Shown: positions 44,796 through 54,495 of the stretch, one piece after another
Layout of the letters: each line of letters begins with the position of its first letter
Position numbering within the stretch: the first letter of the stretch is position 1
Assembly: GCF_026341275.1 (NCBI RefSeq)
Contig: NZ_JAIFZO010000001.1
Span: 449,910-513,909 of the forward strand
DNA: 64,000 nucleotides
DNA from: Streptomyces ortus
Lineage (GTDB): Bacteria > Actinomycetota > Actinomycetes > Streptomycetales > Streptomycetaceae
Direction: 5' to 3'
Notes under the pieces: model-generated
Database searches by the model: none
What the model saw: the letters and a program-made list of their open reading frames with translations, nothing else
What the model was told of the DNA's origin: nothing
Made by a program: the position numbers and the translations under genes

Positions 44796-46868
44796 TCAGA
44801 GATCCACCTCGTCCGCCACACCGTTCAGCGCGAGCGCGATCGCCGCCTCCGGGCCCAGCCCACGGCCCTCGCGCACGGCTTCGGTGAAGCCCGTGTCACC
44901 GAGGGCGGCCCGCAGATGCCGGGCGTACTCCCGGCGGAAAACGGTCGTCTCGATGTCGCCGAGCTGAGGGAGTCCGGCCGTGTACCAGAGCCGGGTGCCC
45001 ACGCCCAGGAGACGGGCCGCGCGCTCGGGCTCGCCCGCGGCGGCCTCCGCCGCGATCAGGAGGTCGGCGACCGCCGCCGCGCCCAACCGGTCGTGGACGC
45101 GCCATTTCGCCGCCAGTGCCTCACGGGCGGAACGCAGCGCCACGTCTGGACGCCCGAGCCCGATCCCGGAGAGGGCGACGAAGAAGTCGCCCCAGGCCCG
45201 CATCCACAGCTCGCCCCGCGTCGCGCAGTCGACGCGCAGCCGCTCCGCGACCACCGCGCACCGCTCGAACGCGCCCTGCCCGGCCAGCAGATACGCCTGC
45301 ACGGCCAGCGTGAGCAACTGGAAGAACTCCGCGCCGCCCCCGCCCCCGGGCCCCTGGGTGTTGCTGCCGTACAGCAGCGCGGACCGCGCGGACTCGCCGC
45401 GCACCGCGAGGCTCGCCCCCGTCAACGGCAGCGCGGAGACAGGCAGTTGACACTCCTGTGCCAGCCACACGTACGCCGCGCTCACGGATTCGGCCGCGTC
45501 CACGTCGTCCGGTACGACGGTGACCAGCCGGTGCGCCCAGGTCGCCAGGGTGTACCCGGGAGTGTGCTCCGGCGCCCGGCGCAGCGCCCGCTCCAGATAG
45601 CCGCGTCCCTCGTCGGCGAAGCCGCAGGCGAACCAGAAGTACCAGAGCGTGCCGGTGAGTTCGAGCGCCGGCTCGGGCTCCGGCGCCGCCAGGCTCTCCT
45701 CCAGCGCGACCCGCAGATTGGCGTGCTCCACACTCAGCCGTTCGGCCCACATGCGCTGGCCGGGGCCCAGCCACTCGGCCTCCCCCTGGCGGGCGATCCA
45801 GCGGAAGTAGTCGAGATGACGGGCGCGTACGGCGTCCTGCTCACCGAGGCCCTCCAGCCAGTCGGCGCCGAAGGTGCGGATCGTGTCGAGCATGCGGTAG
45901 CGACCGGCCACGCTGTCGTTCTCGCGGGTGACGATCGACTTCTCGGTGAGTGACGCGAGCAGGGCGAGGATCTCCTCCGCGTCCAGCGGGCCGCCGTGAC
46001 ACACGAACTCGGCGGCCTCCACGTCCCAGCCGCCCGCGAACACGGACAGCCGGGCCCACAGCAGCCGCTCCAGCGGGGTGCACAGCTCATGGCTCCAGCC
46101 GATCGCCGTACGCAGCGTCTGGTGCCGGGCGAGCCGCGGCCGGGCGGGGGAGACGAGCAGGTCGAAGCGGGAGTCCAGGCCCTCCAGCAGCCGGTCGAGA
46201 GGGAAACCGCGCAGACGCACCGCCGCCAGTTCGAGGGCGAGCGGAATCCCGTCGAGCCGGGCACAGACCGCCGCGACGTCGATCCGGTTGGTGTCGGTCA
46301 GCGCGAACGACGGCACGGCGGCCGCGGCGCGGGCCGTGAACAGCGCGACCGCGTCGGCGTGCTCGCCGAGCGGCAGCGGGGCCAGCGACAGCAGATGCTC
46401 ACCGGGCACGCCCAGCGGCTGACGGCTGGTGGCCAGGACGCGTAACTCCGGTACGCGGGCGAGGAGTTCCTGGACGACACGGCCGCACTCGGCCAGTACG
46501 TGCTCACAGGTGTCCAGGACGAGCAGCAGGGGCCCGTCGTCGAGGTGCTCGCAGATCGCCGTCAGCAGCGGACGGAGTGTCTGCTCGGTCAGCCGGGTCG
46601 CCTCCGCCACCGCGTTCGTGAGGAGGTCCGCGTTCTGCAGGTCGGAGAGTTCCACCAGCCATACCCCGCCGGGGAACGAGGTCTGTGCGGTGTGTGCGGC
46701 CCGCAGGGCGAGCCGGGACTTTCCGACACCCCCGGGGCCGGTGAGGGTCAGGAGGCGCGTGGACTCCAACAGCGCACCTATTCGGGCGAGTTCGGCCGCG
46801 CGGCCGACGAAGGTGTTGGGCTCGGCGGGAAGGTTGCCGCTCCTGCTGCTGCGTACCGAGGCGCCCAT
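44796..46868 (-). CDS. NB-ARC ATPase regulator lacking a DNA-binding domain
   Basis: 690-residue AfsR/LuxR-type signalling ATPase. Walker [10 protein letters not shown] at 43-51, Walker [11 protein letters not shown] with Asp119, sensor motif [13 protein letters not shown], and a winged-helix part ([20 protein letters not shown]); from ~370 on there are TPR-like helices. Relatives normally carry a LuxR HTH at the C-terminus or a SARP domain at the N-terminus. Neither is present: the protein starts 17 residues before the ATPase ([10 protein letters not shown]) and ends GVADEVDL. It probably acts through a partner. Confidence 0.8.
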   Translation of the reverse strand: MGASVRSSRSGNLPAEPNTFVGRAAELARIGALLESTRLLTLTGPGGVGKSRLALRAAHTAQTSFPGGVWLVELSDLQNADLLTNAVAEATRLTEQTLRPLLTAICEHLDDGPLLLVLDTCEHVLAECGRVVQELLARVPELRVLATSRQPLGVPGEHLLSLAPLPLGEHADAVALFTARAAAAVPSFALTDTNRIDVAAVCARLDGIPLALELAAVRLRGFPLDRLLEGLDSRFDLLVSPARPRLARHQTLRTAIGWSHELCTPLERLLWARLSVFAGGWDVEAAEFVCHGGPLDAEEILALLASLTEKSIVTRENDSVAGRYRMLDTIRTFGADWLEGLGEQDAVRARHLDYFRWIARQGEAEWLGPGQRMWAERLSVEHANLRVALEESLAAPEPEPALELTGTLWYFWFACGFADEGRGYLERALRRAPEHTPGYTLATWAHRLVTVVPDDVDAAESVSAAYVWLAQECQLPVSALPLTGASLAVRGESARSALLYGSNTQGPGGGGGAEFFQLLTLAVQAYLLAGQGAFERCAVVAERLRVDCATRGELWMRAWGDFFVALSGIGLGRPDVALRSAREALAAKWRVHDRLGAAAVADLLIAAEAAAGEPERAARLLGVGTRLWYTAGLPQLGDIETTVFRREYARHLRAALGDTGFTEAVREGRGLGPEAAIALALNGVADEVDL

Positions 46869-47037
46869 CGCTCCTCCTCACCCGGCCGATGGCGGTCACC
46901 CTAACGCTCCGCGACGCCCGTGTCCGAGTCCCGGCGGGGTGACGGAAATCGGGTACTCATCCTCTCGCAGAGGTGTTGACGGGCGTAGCGTGGAAGCGTT
47001 CCGGCACACCGAGCGGGAGATCTGGGAGGTGCGGGAG

Positions 47038-47943
47038 ATGGAAGTTGTGCCCGCGCTCAGAGCGGTCGGAGAGATGCGCGCCGGGGACCATCTGCTGCTC
47101 GGCTACGACGCGGACGAGGAGCGCGAGACGGTCGTCGCCGCGTTCCTCCTCGACGGGATCGCCAGTGGGCACCGGGGGCTGGTGCTGGGCCCGGCCGATC
47201 TGCCGGCCGAGCTCGCGCTCACCTTCCTGGAGTCCCGCGGCTGCGCCGTCGAGGAGGAACTCGCCGCCGGCCGCCTGACGGTGGACCCGCATCTCGGGAC
47301 GCCCGAGGGTCTGTGGGACCTCGACGAGGTGATCCGGCGCGAGACGCGCCGCGCGGTCGGGGACGGTTACCTCGGGCTGCGCGTCAGCGTGGAGATCATG
47401 CGCGGTCAGGCGGGCAAGGGACTCAAGACGCTGCACGACAGCGAACTCCTCCTGGAGCCCGTCTTCACGTCCCTGCCGGTGCTCGGGATCTGCCAATACG
47501 ACCGCAGGGTCTTCGACGACGTCGAACTGGCCCCTCTCGACGGCCTGCACCACGGCCGGGTCGCCGCCGACCTGGCGTGGCGCGACGAACTCCTCTCCAT
47601 CACCCGCACCTTCGCCCCGCCGGGCCTGGCGCTGGCCGGGGAGGTGGACGACACGAACGTCACGGCCCTGGCCCGCGCGCTGCAGGCCGAGACGACGCGC
47701 GCCCGGGCCCGTCAGCCCGGCGGCACGAGCATCCGACTCGACCTGCGGGAGCTGGCGTTCATCGACGTCGGCGCGCTGCGCCTGCTGGTCTTCTCGGCGC
47801 TGTCCCTGCACACCTCCGGCGGCACCCTGGTCCTGCACGGCGTCGCCCCGCACATCCAGCGGCTCATGCGCGTCACCGGCTGGGACAGGATCCCCGGCCT
47901 GCGCCTCGACAAGGGTGATGTGCGGGAGGGGGCGCTTCCCTGA
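47038..47943 (+). CDS. MEDS-domain protein with C-terminal STAS domain
   Basis: 301-residue two-domain protein. Residues ~5-185 look like a MEDS/DcmR sensory domain ([33 protein letters not shown]). The C-terminal ~95 residues are a STAS domain ([40 protein letters not shown]) with the Asp-x-Gly in place of the usual DSSG, so the phosphorylatable Ser of anti-sigma antagonists is absent. ATG 47038 has GGGAGG 8 bases ahead. Likely a sensor in anti-sigma signalling; divergent from the NB-ARC gene. Confidence 0.78.
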   Translation: MEVVPALRAVGEMRAGDHLLLGYDADEERETVVAAFLLDGIASGHRGLVLGPADLPAELALTFLESRGCAVEEELAAGRLTVDPHLGTPEGLWDLDEVIRRETRRAVGDGYLGLRVSVEIMRGQAGKGLKTLHDSELLLEPVFTSLPVLGICQYDRRVFDDVELAPLDGLHHGRVAADLAWRDELLSITRTFAPPGLALAGEVDDTNVTALARALQAETTRARARQPGGTSIRLDLRELAFIDVGALRLLVFSALSLHTSGGTLVLHGVAPHIQRLMRVTGWDRIPGLRLDKGDVREGALP

Positions 47944-48045
47944 CATGTGTCGGGGTTCGTCGACGACACCGTCCTCGGGGTCCTCGCGCCCCGGACCATC
48001 CGCTGACGGGTGTGCGTCGTGCGGCGGCGGTCGCGGATGCGCTCC

Positions 48046-48624
48046 TCAGGCGGCCGGGCCGGGCGGCAGGGTCGCGAGTCCGGCGCGCAGGAAGGCGATC
48101 GCGGTGTCGATGTCGGCCTCCTGGGGTCGGTAGCACACTTCGCTGATCACCGCAGCGGCGGCGGCCGACGCCATGCGCGGTCCGAAGTCGTCGGGGGAGC
48201 TGCCCTGTTCCTCGGCGAGGATCTTCGCGCCGAACTTGATGACCTCCGTCAGCCGCGCCTCGGCGACCGCGCGCAGCTGCGGGTTCGATTCCAGTACGCG
48301 GTCGGTGAGATCGGCCAGGTCTCGGGGACCGGCGGTCTCCTCGCGCAGCCAGTGCTCCAGCGCGTCCAGGATCGTCAGGCCCGGTTCCCGGTCGTGCACG
48401 GCGGTCCTGACCCGGTCGGTGACGGAGTCGAACTCCGACATCGCTAGTTCCAGTTTGGACGGGAAATACAGGGTCACCGTACGAGGTGAGACCTCCGCCG
48501 CCGTCGCGATGTCGGCGATCGTCGTCGCCTCGAACCCGCGGTCGGCGAACAGCTCGTAGGCCGCGCGGACGATCGCCTCCCGGCGTCGCGCCTTGCTGCG
48601 TTCCCGTAGCCCGTCGCTCATCAT
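48046..48624 (-). CDS. TetR-family repressor of the MMPL transporter
   Basis: 192-residue TetR regulator with HTH at ~17-60 (AIVRAAYELFADRGFEATTI, EVSPRTVTLYFPSKLEL) and a helical ligand domain. It is divergent from the MMPL gene across a 110-base gap that contains a perfect 8-2-8 operator. It therefore very likely represses both itself and the transporter until a substrate binds. ATG 48624 is followed by a second ATG one codon later. Confidence 0.9.
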   Translation of the reverse strand: MMSDGLRERSKARRREAIVRAAYELFADRGFEATTIADIATAAEVSPRTVTLYFPSKLELAMSEFDSVTDRVRTAVHDREPGLTILDALEHWLREETAGPRDLADLTDRVLESNPQLRAVAEARLTEVIKFGAKILAEEQGSSPDDFGPRMASAAAAAVISEVCYRPQEADIDTAIAFLRAGLATLPPGPAA

Positions 48625-48650
48625 GGCGCCACTTTACCACCCGTTGTTAA

Positions 48651-48668
48651 TTTACAGCAGGCTGTAAA
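48651..48668. promoter_or_regulatory. TetR operator between tetR and the MMPL gene
   Basis: TTTACAGCAGGCTGTAAA is a perfect inverted repeat with 8-base arms and a 2-base spacer, 27 bases ahead of tetR and 67 bases ahead of the MMPL start. Its AT content contrasts with the surroundings. Confidence 0.85.
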
Positions 48669-48734
48669 AATGCATTAGGGTGTAGAGATGCCGCGGTCCG
48701 CTCGGGGTCCGCAGGGAGAGGGAGGAAGACGGGT

Positions 48735-50933
48735 ATGGCGTCACGCCTGTACACCTGGGGACGATGGGCGGTGCGCCGCCGGGGCAGGGTCCTGGCCGTC
48801 TGGCTGCTGATGCTCGCCGTGGTCGGAGGCCTCGGGATCACCCTGCACGGCAAGGTGAGCACCGAGTTCTCGGTGCCGGGGATCGAGTCCCAGAAGGCCC
48901 AGGACCTGCTGAAGGAGAAGTTCCCGGCCGCAGCCGGCGGGGTGGCCCGGGTCGTGTTCGCCGCCCCCGAAGGGGACACGCTCAGGGGGTCCGAGGCCGA
49001 GGCGGCCCTCACCGGGAGCCTGAAGAAGGCCTCCGAGGTGCCAGGCGTCGTGAACGTCTCCGATCCGGCCCGGACCGGGACGCTCTCGCGGGACGGGCGC
49101 ATCGGCTACTCCGACGTGATGTTCCGCCAGCCCGCCGACAGCGTCCCCCAGACGTCCAAGGACGCCTTGGCGGACGCGATGGACCAGGCCCGGGACGCCG
49201 GTCTCGAAGTCGAGTTCGGCGGCTCCGCGATGCAGCCGCAGACCGAGGTCGGCGGCCCGGCGGAGATCGTGGGCGTCGTCATCGCCTTCGCCGTCCTGGC
49301 GCTGGCGCTCGGCTCACTGATCGCGGCCGGACTCCCACTGGTGACCGCCGTCGTCGGAGTCGCGATCGGCGTGCTGGGCGTCCAGTTCGTCTCCCGCTTC
49401 GTGGAGATGACCAGCACCGCAACCGTGCTCGCCCTCATGATCGGCCTGGCGGTGGGCATCGACTACGCCCTGTTCATCCTCTCCCGCCACCGTGAGCAGC
49501 TCGCCGACCCCGACATGGACGTCGAGGACTCCATCGCACGGGCCGTGGCCACCGCGGGCGGCGCGGTCGTCTTCGCCGGAGCGACCGTCATCATCGCGCT
49601 CTCCGCGCTGGCGGTCACCGGCATCCCGTTCCTCACGATCATGGGCCTGGCCGCCGCCGTGACCGTCCTGCTCGCCGTGCTCATCGCCATCAGCCTGGTG
49701 CCCGCCGTGCTGGGAATGCTCGGCAAGCGGCTGCGCCCGCGCCCCCGCCGCTCCGAGCGCGCCCCCGGCACCTGGGCCCTGGGCTGGGCCCGGCTGGTCA
49801 CCGGCAAGCCCGTGATCGTTCTCCTGGTAGGCGTGGTCGGCCTCCTCGCGCTCGCCCTGCCCGCCCGCGACCTGCGTCTCGGCCTGCCCGGATACGCGTC
49901 CCAGCCCGTCGAGAGCACCCAGCACAAGAGCTACGACCTGCTCAGCGAGGGCTTCGGCGTCGGCTTCAACGCCACCGTGACCGCCGTGGTCGACACCAGC
50001 GGGATCCCGGCCGCCGAGCGCACCGGGACACTGACCCGGCTGCGTACGAGCCTGGCCGGTGACCCCGGAGTCGCCGCCGCCGCCAAGCCGGTGACCAACC
50101 AGGACTCCAGCCTCGCGATCGTCGCGGTCGTACCGAAGACCGGTCCGGACGCCCAGGCCACCACCGACCTGGTGCACCGGCTGCGGGACAACGCGCCCGC
50201 GGTCGACAAGGCGGGCGGCACCCTCTACATCGCCGGCGCCACCGCCGCGGCCATCGACGTCGCGGGCAAACTGTCCGACGCCCTGCCGCTGTTCATCGCC
50301 ATCATCGTGATCCTCGCGCTGATCCTGCTGACCATCGCCTTCCGGTCCCTGCTGGTCCCGGTCAAGGCCGCCGTCGGCTTCCTGCTCTCGGTCGCCGCGT
50401 CCCTCGGCGCCACCGTGTGGGTCTTCCAGAACGGTCATCTGAACGGCGTCCTTGACATCCCGTCCGCCGGACCGGTCACCAGCTTCCTTCCCGTCCTGCT
50501 CATCGGCGTCCTCTTCGGGCTGGCCATGGATTACGAGGTCTTCCTGGTCAGCCGGATGCGCGAGCACTACGAGCGCACGGGCAGCGCGTCCGAGGCCATC
50601 GTCCACGGAGTGGCGCGCAGCGGCCGGGTGGTCAGCGCCGCCGCGCTGATCATGGTCGCGGTCTTCGGCGGCTTCGTCTTCAACCACGACCCGATCATCA
50701 AGTCCATAGGGTTCGCGCTGTCCTTCGGCGTCCTCGTCGACGCGTTCGTGGTCCGGATGACCCTCGTCCCGGCCGCCATGGCCCTCATCGGCCGCCGCGC
50801 GTGGGGACTGCCCGGCTGGCTCGACCGGGTCACGCCCGACGTGGACATCGAGGGCGCCAAGCTGCCGCCGCGGGCCCCGGCCGGACAGGAGGACGAGCAC
50901 CGCGAGACGGTCGGCGCCCCCGGTTCCCACTGA
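48735..50933 (+). CDS. MMPL-family RND transporter
   Basis: 732-residue transporter with the duplicated RND layout: helix 1 at VLAVWLLMLAVVGGLGITL, an extracytoplasmic loop to ~170, then five helices with the MMPL proton-relay segment GLAVGIDYALFILSRHREQL; the second half repeats this with LFGLAMDYEVFLVSRMREHY. The conserved Asp-Tyr pairs (GIDYALF and AMDYEVF) are intact. Members export lipids or drugs; substrate unknown. Controlled by the adjacent TetR protein. Confidence 0.9.
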   Translation: MASRLYTWGRWAVRRRGRVLAVWLLMLAVVGGLGITLHGKVSTEFSVPGIESQKAQDLLKEKFPAAAGGVARVVFAAPEGDTLRGSEAEAALTGSLKKASEVPGVVNVSDPARTGTLSRDGRIGYSDVMFRQPADSVPQTSKDALADAMDQARDAGLEVEFGGSAMQPQTEVGGPAEIVGVVIAFAVLALALGSLIAAGLPLVTAVVGVAIGVLGVQFVSRFVEMTSTATVLALMIGLAVGIDYALFILSRHREQLADPDMDVEDSIARAVATAGGAVVFAGATVIIALSALAVTGIPFLTIMGLAAAVTVLLAVLIAISLVPAVLGMLGKRLRPRPRRSERAPGTWALGWARLVTGKPVIVLLVGVVGLLALALPARDLRLGLPGYASQPVESTQHKSYDLLSEGFGVGFNATVTAVVDTSGIPAAERTGTLTRLRTSLAGDPGVAAAAKPVTNQDSSLAIVAVVPKTGPDAQATTDLVHRLRDNAPAVDKAGGTLYIAGATAAAIDVAGKLSDALPLFIAIIVILALILLTIAFRSLLVPVKAAVGFLLSVAASLGATVWVFQNGHLNGVLDIPSAGPVTSFLPVLLIGVLFGLAMDYEVFLVSRMREHYERTGSASEAIVHGVARSGRVVSAAALIMVAVFGGFVFNHDPIIKSIGFALSFGVLVDAFVVRMTLVPAAMALIGRRAWGLPGWLDRVTPDVDIEGAKLPPRAPAGQEDEHRETVGAPGSH

Positions 50934-50995
50934 CCGCCGTACGCGCTGACCGGCGCACCCGCCGGCCGGGCCCCCGAGCGCCTTTCGTCCGGCTG

Positions 50996-51742
50996 CTACG
51001 GGGCGTGCGGCTCGGCGACGGCCGGGAGCGTGAACTCGTAGACCAGTGCGTCCTGTTGCGCGTTCACCACCAGATCGGTGATCTCCAGGGGGCGGGCGTA
51101 CTGGTCGTGCACCCGCCGCGTCACCCGCACCGAGGCCGCGTTGCCGGGCCCGGTGATGGAGTCGCGGTGGTGCAGGGTCAGCCCCGCCCGGCGCATCCAG
51201 TCGTACACGCGCCGCAGCTGCGCCGACGACCTGCCGTCGGCGCGGTCGCGGTAGCGGGCGAGTTCCTCGACCTCGGCGAGCGCGACTGCCGAGAACGAGG
51301 TCACTGCGGTCCGCCGCCCGTGCCCGTCCGGCGCGGCGGACTCGTAGCGGTGCACCAGTGTCGGCGCCCATGGAGCGAGGCCCAGCGCCGCCGCGTGCTC
51401 CGGCGGGGGAGTCTCCCAGGTCACGGTGGCGCGGTCGACGGCGCGGGACGGGGTCGTGTCGGCGCCGAGCGGAAAGCCGAGCGACGGAAGAGGTCCGACC
51501 GGCAGGCCGGGCAGCTTGGCGTGGGTGCCGCGCCGGTCGGTGGAGACCAGGCCGTCCCGGCGAAGGATGTCCAGCGCCTGCCGGACCGTCTCCCGGCTGG
51601 CTCCGAACTGCGCTGCCAACTGCCGCTCGCCCGGCAGCCGTTCGCCGGGCGGAACGGATCCGTCGCGCAACGCCCCGAGCAACTCCGAGGCGATCCGCGA
51701 GTACAGCGGCTGAGGGTCATCGTGCGTGGTGCTGCGGGCCAT
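50996..51742 (-). CDS. GntR-family regulator with UTRA domain (HutC type)
   Basis: 248-residue regulator: GntR winged helix at ~10-75 (LYSRIASELLGALRDGSVPP, FGASRETVRQALDILRRDGL) and a UTRA effector domain (VHRYESAAPDGHGRRTAVTS ... DQYARPLEITDLVVNAQQDA). HutC/UTRA members such as DasR sense sugar phosphates or other small molecules. A TGGTCTAAACCA site, close to the DasR-type dre, lies ~115 bases upstream. No target operon is adjacent: the upstream side is an 856-base gap. Confidence 0.86.
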   Translation of the reverse strand: MARSTTHDDPQPLYSRIASELLGALRDGSVPPGERLPGERQLAAQFGASRETVRQALDILRRDGLVSTDRRGTHAKLPGLPVGPLPSLGFPLGADTTPSRAVDRATVTWETPPPEHAAALGLAPWAPTLVHRYESAAPDGHGRRTAVTSFSAVALAEVEELARYRDRADGRSSAQLRRVYDWMRRAGLTLHHRDSITGPGNAASVRVTRRVHDQYARPLEITDLVVNAQQDALVYEFTLPAVAEPHAP

Positions 51743-51855
51743 GTCCGCGCTCCCCTTGTGACAAGACGTAGCCGTGCGGGCGGTGGGCCCGCGCCCCGGA
51801 GCCCTGGTCCTGGGGCCGGAGGGCGCGGTTCCTCGTACGCGACCATCTCTAGCAT

Positions 51856-51867
51856 TGGTCTAAACCA
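51856..51867. promoter_or_regulatory. DasR/HutC-type operator (dre-like)
   Basis: TGGTCTAAACCA differs by one base from the palindrome TGGTCTAGACCA bound by DasR and related HutC-type GntR proteins. It is upstream of the GntR/UTRA gene at 51742 and within GCATTGGTCTAAACCATGC, so it could be the autoregulatory site of that protein or a DasR site left from a lost target gene. Confidence 0.55.
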
Positions 51868-52217
51868 TGCTGGAAGTGCGTTCCGCCGGATCGGCCGATT
51901 CCAGCCCCTCGGGCTCCGCCACGAAGCGCGCTGCGGAGGGCATCGACGACCACCGTCTTCCACGGGCCGCCGACGACTCCGGACCCACTCGGCGGCCCCG
52001 GGGGACAGACGGCGGCGCGCCCCGTACGAGCCCCGGCCGACGAGGATCCCGTACACCACGGCGACCGCCCGAGCGGCGCAGTTGTCCGTCGCCGTCGGGA
52101 CTCTGGGCGTCCTGCCACGCCGCCGCACTGACCGCGGGCACGCCCGCCACGGGGCCCGCCGCCACGGCCAACGCGACGACCACCAACTGGCCGAAGATCG
52201 CCGCCTGACCACACCCC

Positions 52218-52590
52218 CCCGACAAGCCCGCACTCACAAGCACACCCCCGCGCCGATTCCTAAAAGGGGCGCGGGGAACGGCGCACGGATCCCCGGACGG
52301 ACCCGCACCCGTAAGCATTCCCTTGCGCCGACTCCCTGATAGGGGCGCGGGGAACGGCGCACGGATCCCCGGACGGACCCGCACCCGTAAGCAATCCCTC
52401 ACACCGGCTCCCTGATAGGGGCGCGGGGAACGGCGCACGGATCCCCGGACGGCCCCGCACCCGTAAGCAATCCCTCACACCGGCTCCCTGATAGGGACGC
52501 GGGGAACGGCGCACAGCCCCCCGACGGACCAGCACTCACAAGCAAACCCCCACCCCCACCCGGCAGGGGGGACGCGGGGAACGGCGCAAC
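52218..52590. repeat. Five-unit ~76-bp tandem array of terminator-like sequence
   Basis: The core GCGGGGAACGGCGCA starts at 52271, 52347, 52423, 52499 and 52574, giving spacings of 76, 76, 76 and 75. Each unit also holds GCACCCGTAAGCA-like and CCCTGATAGGGGC-like segments; the units are near-identical with a few substitutions, the outer ones most diverged. Read on the minus strand, each unit begins TGCGCCGTTCCCCGCG, so the array lies in sense orientation immediately downstream of the acetylxylan esterase gene, which ends at 52599. Confidence 0.85.
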
Positions 52591-52598
52591 GCACCCGC

Positions 52599-53567
52599 TC
52601 AGAGGTACGCCGGCAACCACGCCAACTTCGCCGCCTCCTGGTAAGGCCCCCCACCCTCGTGGTCGTTGAAGTCGTACACCTCGATCCCCTTGTCCGCACA
52701 CCCCCACGCGTTGAACGCCGCGAACACCGTCGACGGCGGACACGTCTGATCCTCCAGCGCCGCCGAGAACAGCGCCGGCGCCCGCCCCCGCTCGGCGAAG
52801 TGCACCCCGTCGAAGTACGACAGCGTGCGCAGCACCGCCTCGGTCCGCCCCCGATGCGTCTTGAGGTAGTTCCCGATCTCCCGGTACGGATCCCGATCCG
52901 TCAGCCTCGTCGCACGCGGGTAGTCGCACAGGAACGGCACATCCGGCGCGACCGCCACAAGATCCGGCACCAGCCCGCCCACCGCGATCGAGATACCCCC
53001 ACCCTGACTCGTACCGACGACCGCGGTCCGCGACGCGTCGACCAGCGGATGCGAACGCGCCGCCTCCACCGCCCGCACCCCGTCCGTGAACACCCGCCGG
53101 TAGTAGTAGTTCTCGGGAGCGTCGATACCCCGCGTCATGAACCCGGGATACGCGGGCACACTGCCCACCGGGTCGGGGGTGTCACCGCCCCCGCCCCACG
53201 CACCGCCCTGGCCCCGCGTGTCCATCACGAAGTGCGCGAACCCGGCCGAGGCCCACAGCAGATGGGTGTGCGAGAGACCGCGTCCGCCGCCGTACCCGAC
53301 GAACTCCACGACCGCGGGCAGCGGAGCGTCCGCCCCGGCCGGAAGGATCAGCCAGCCCCGCACCGGGTGACCGCCGAACCCGGCGAACGTCACGTCGTAC
53401 ACCGTGACGTTCCGCAGATGCGTCTCGACCGGCTCGAAGCGGGCGTCCAGGTCGTGCTCGCGCGCCTCCTCCAGCGTCTTTCCCCAGAAGGCGTCGAAGT
53501 CCTCGGGCTCCACGGACGCGCTGCGGTACTCGCGCAGTTGATCGAGGGGAAGGTCGAACAAGGCCAT
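52599..53567 (-). CDS. Acetylxylan esterase / cephalosporin-C deacetylase family (CE7)
   Basis: 322-residue CE7 esterase: LPLDQLREYRSASVEPEDFD at the N-terminus, RGQGGAWG motif at ~118-125, nucleophile Ser187 in GTSQGG, Asp273 in ALEDQTCPPS and His303 in DFNDHEGGG complete the triad. It removes acetyl groups from short xylo-oligosaccharides or other acetyl esters. No signal peptide, so it is intracellular. ATG 53567 is followed at once by the family start. Its 3' end abuts the tandem array. Confidence 0.92.
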   Translation of the reverse strand: MALFDLPLDQLREYRSASVEPEDFDAFWGKTLEEAREHDLDARFEPVETHLRNVTVYDVTFAGFGGHPVRGWLILPAGADAPLPAVVEFVGYGGGRGLSHTHLLWASAGFAHFVMDTRGQGGAWGGGGDTPDPVGSVPAYPGFMTRGIDAPENYYYRRVFTDGVRAVEAARSHPLVDASRTAVVGTSQGGGISIAVGGLVPDLVAVAPDVPFLCDYPRATRLTDRDPYREIGNYLKTHRGRTEAVLRTLSYFDGVHFAERGRAPALFSAALEDQTCPPSTVFAAFNAWGCADKGIEVYDFNDHEGGGPYQEAAKLAWLPAYL

Positions 53568-53663
53568 GGAGGACCGCCTTTGCCGTGAAAGAGGGTGCGG
53601 ATGATCCACACGGTAAGGGTGGTGTCCGAAGGCCACCAGACCACCCCCGCCGTCCCGCCTCCG

Positions 53664-54278
53664 TCAGGTGTGGTGTCGCGTCCACTCGGGTCCCGTGCGG
53701 GCCCACTCCCGTTCCCACTCGGCCAGGCGGCGGCATGCGGCGCGTCGGCGTATCAGCGCGTGCAGGGCGAGCACACCGGCCACCGCCACCCCCGTGGCAC
53801 AGGCGCCCACCGCCAGCGCGTGCTGCCGGACCACGATGTCGCTCGTCGGGGCGGGGACGATCCGGTCCCGACGGTCCACCCAGATGTACGCGCGGTCGCC
53901 GGCCCCGGCTCCGGCGGCCACCCTGGTTTCGCCCGTACGCGTCCGCTCGCCCGGCTCGGCCCAGCGGACGCTCACCCGCTGTACCGGCCGCCGGACTCCC
54001 TCGCCGCTGGGCGCGGAGGCGTGCGACCCCTCCACGATCTCCGCGAGGACCCGATGGCGTTCGGCCCGCTGCTCCGCCGCCGTGGACCGGGCCTCGTCGT
54101 ACGCCCACCAGCCCGCCGCCAGCCCGGCCAGTGGCGTACCCGCCCACAGCACGACGGAGACGATGAGCGCGGTCCAGGCCTCCACCACGTCCGCGCGACG
54201 GCACAGCGGGTTGTGCCGCCACCGCCGCGCGATCACCCGCGCCCGTTTCTCGCTCGCCCGCTGTTCCCGTGTCCGCAT
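53664..54278 (-). CDS. Rv1733c-like membrane protein
   Basis: 204-residue protein with two transmembrane helices (TALIVSVVLWAGTPLAGLAA at ~44-63, and one near HALAVGACATGVAVAGVLAL at ~165) and between them a soluble part with VQRVSVRWAEPGERTRTGET and GDRAYIWVDRRDRIVPAP, the pattern of the actinobacterial Rv1733c family. ATG 54278 was chosen because GAGGAGG precedes it at good spacing; ATG 54302 is an alternative. Function unknown; in mycobacteria the relative is DosR-linked, which cannot be assumed here. Confidence 0.78.
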   Translation of the reverse strand: MRTREQRASEKRARVIARRWRHNPLCRRADVVEAWTALIVSVVLWAGTPLAGLAAGWWAYDEARSTAAEQRAERHRVLAEIVEGSHASAPSGEGVRRPVQRVSVRWAEPGERTRTGETRVAAGAGAGDRAYIWVDRRDRIVPAPTSDIVVRQHALAVGACATGVAVAGVLALHALIRRRAACRRLAEWEREWARTGPEWTRHHT

Positions 54279-54495
54279 GTCCCGCCTCCTCAGCACCCGC
54301 ATGCGTTGCCGCGCCGCCCGAGCCACCGCCGTACACCGTGTGCCCCTCCCTCGTGCGTGTGCCCCGTGCGGGCCGAACGGACCCTCCCGGAGCACGGTTC
54401 GGCCACTCGCCCGGAACACGATTGGCCGAACAACCCGCCTTTCCACGACTGATCGGCGCCCCGTGTGGAACTCGCGTCCCACCCCCTCGAAACCG

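Larger units (their letters stand above)
51743..52598. other. 856-base gene-poor region with operator and tandem array
   Basis: No convincing gene was found. It holds a dre-like palindrome (51856-51867), a GC-rich stretch of 51870-52210 with open frames on both strands but no recognisable family (possibly a decayed gene), and a five-unit tandem array from about 52218 to 52590. Confidence 0.55.

Noticed and set aside
51867..52208. 113-codon frame starting at the dre-like site
   Set aside because: Ser/Pro/Arg/Thr-rich composition, no family resemblance and no ribosome site; listed only as part of the gene-poor region.
52218..52590. CRISPR array
   Set aside because: The period is regular, but the whole 76-bp unit is repeated; there are no unique spacers and no cas genes.
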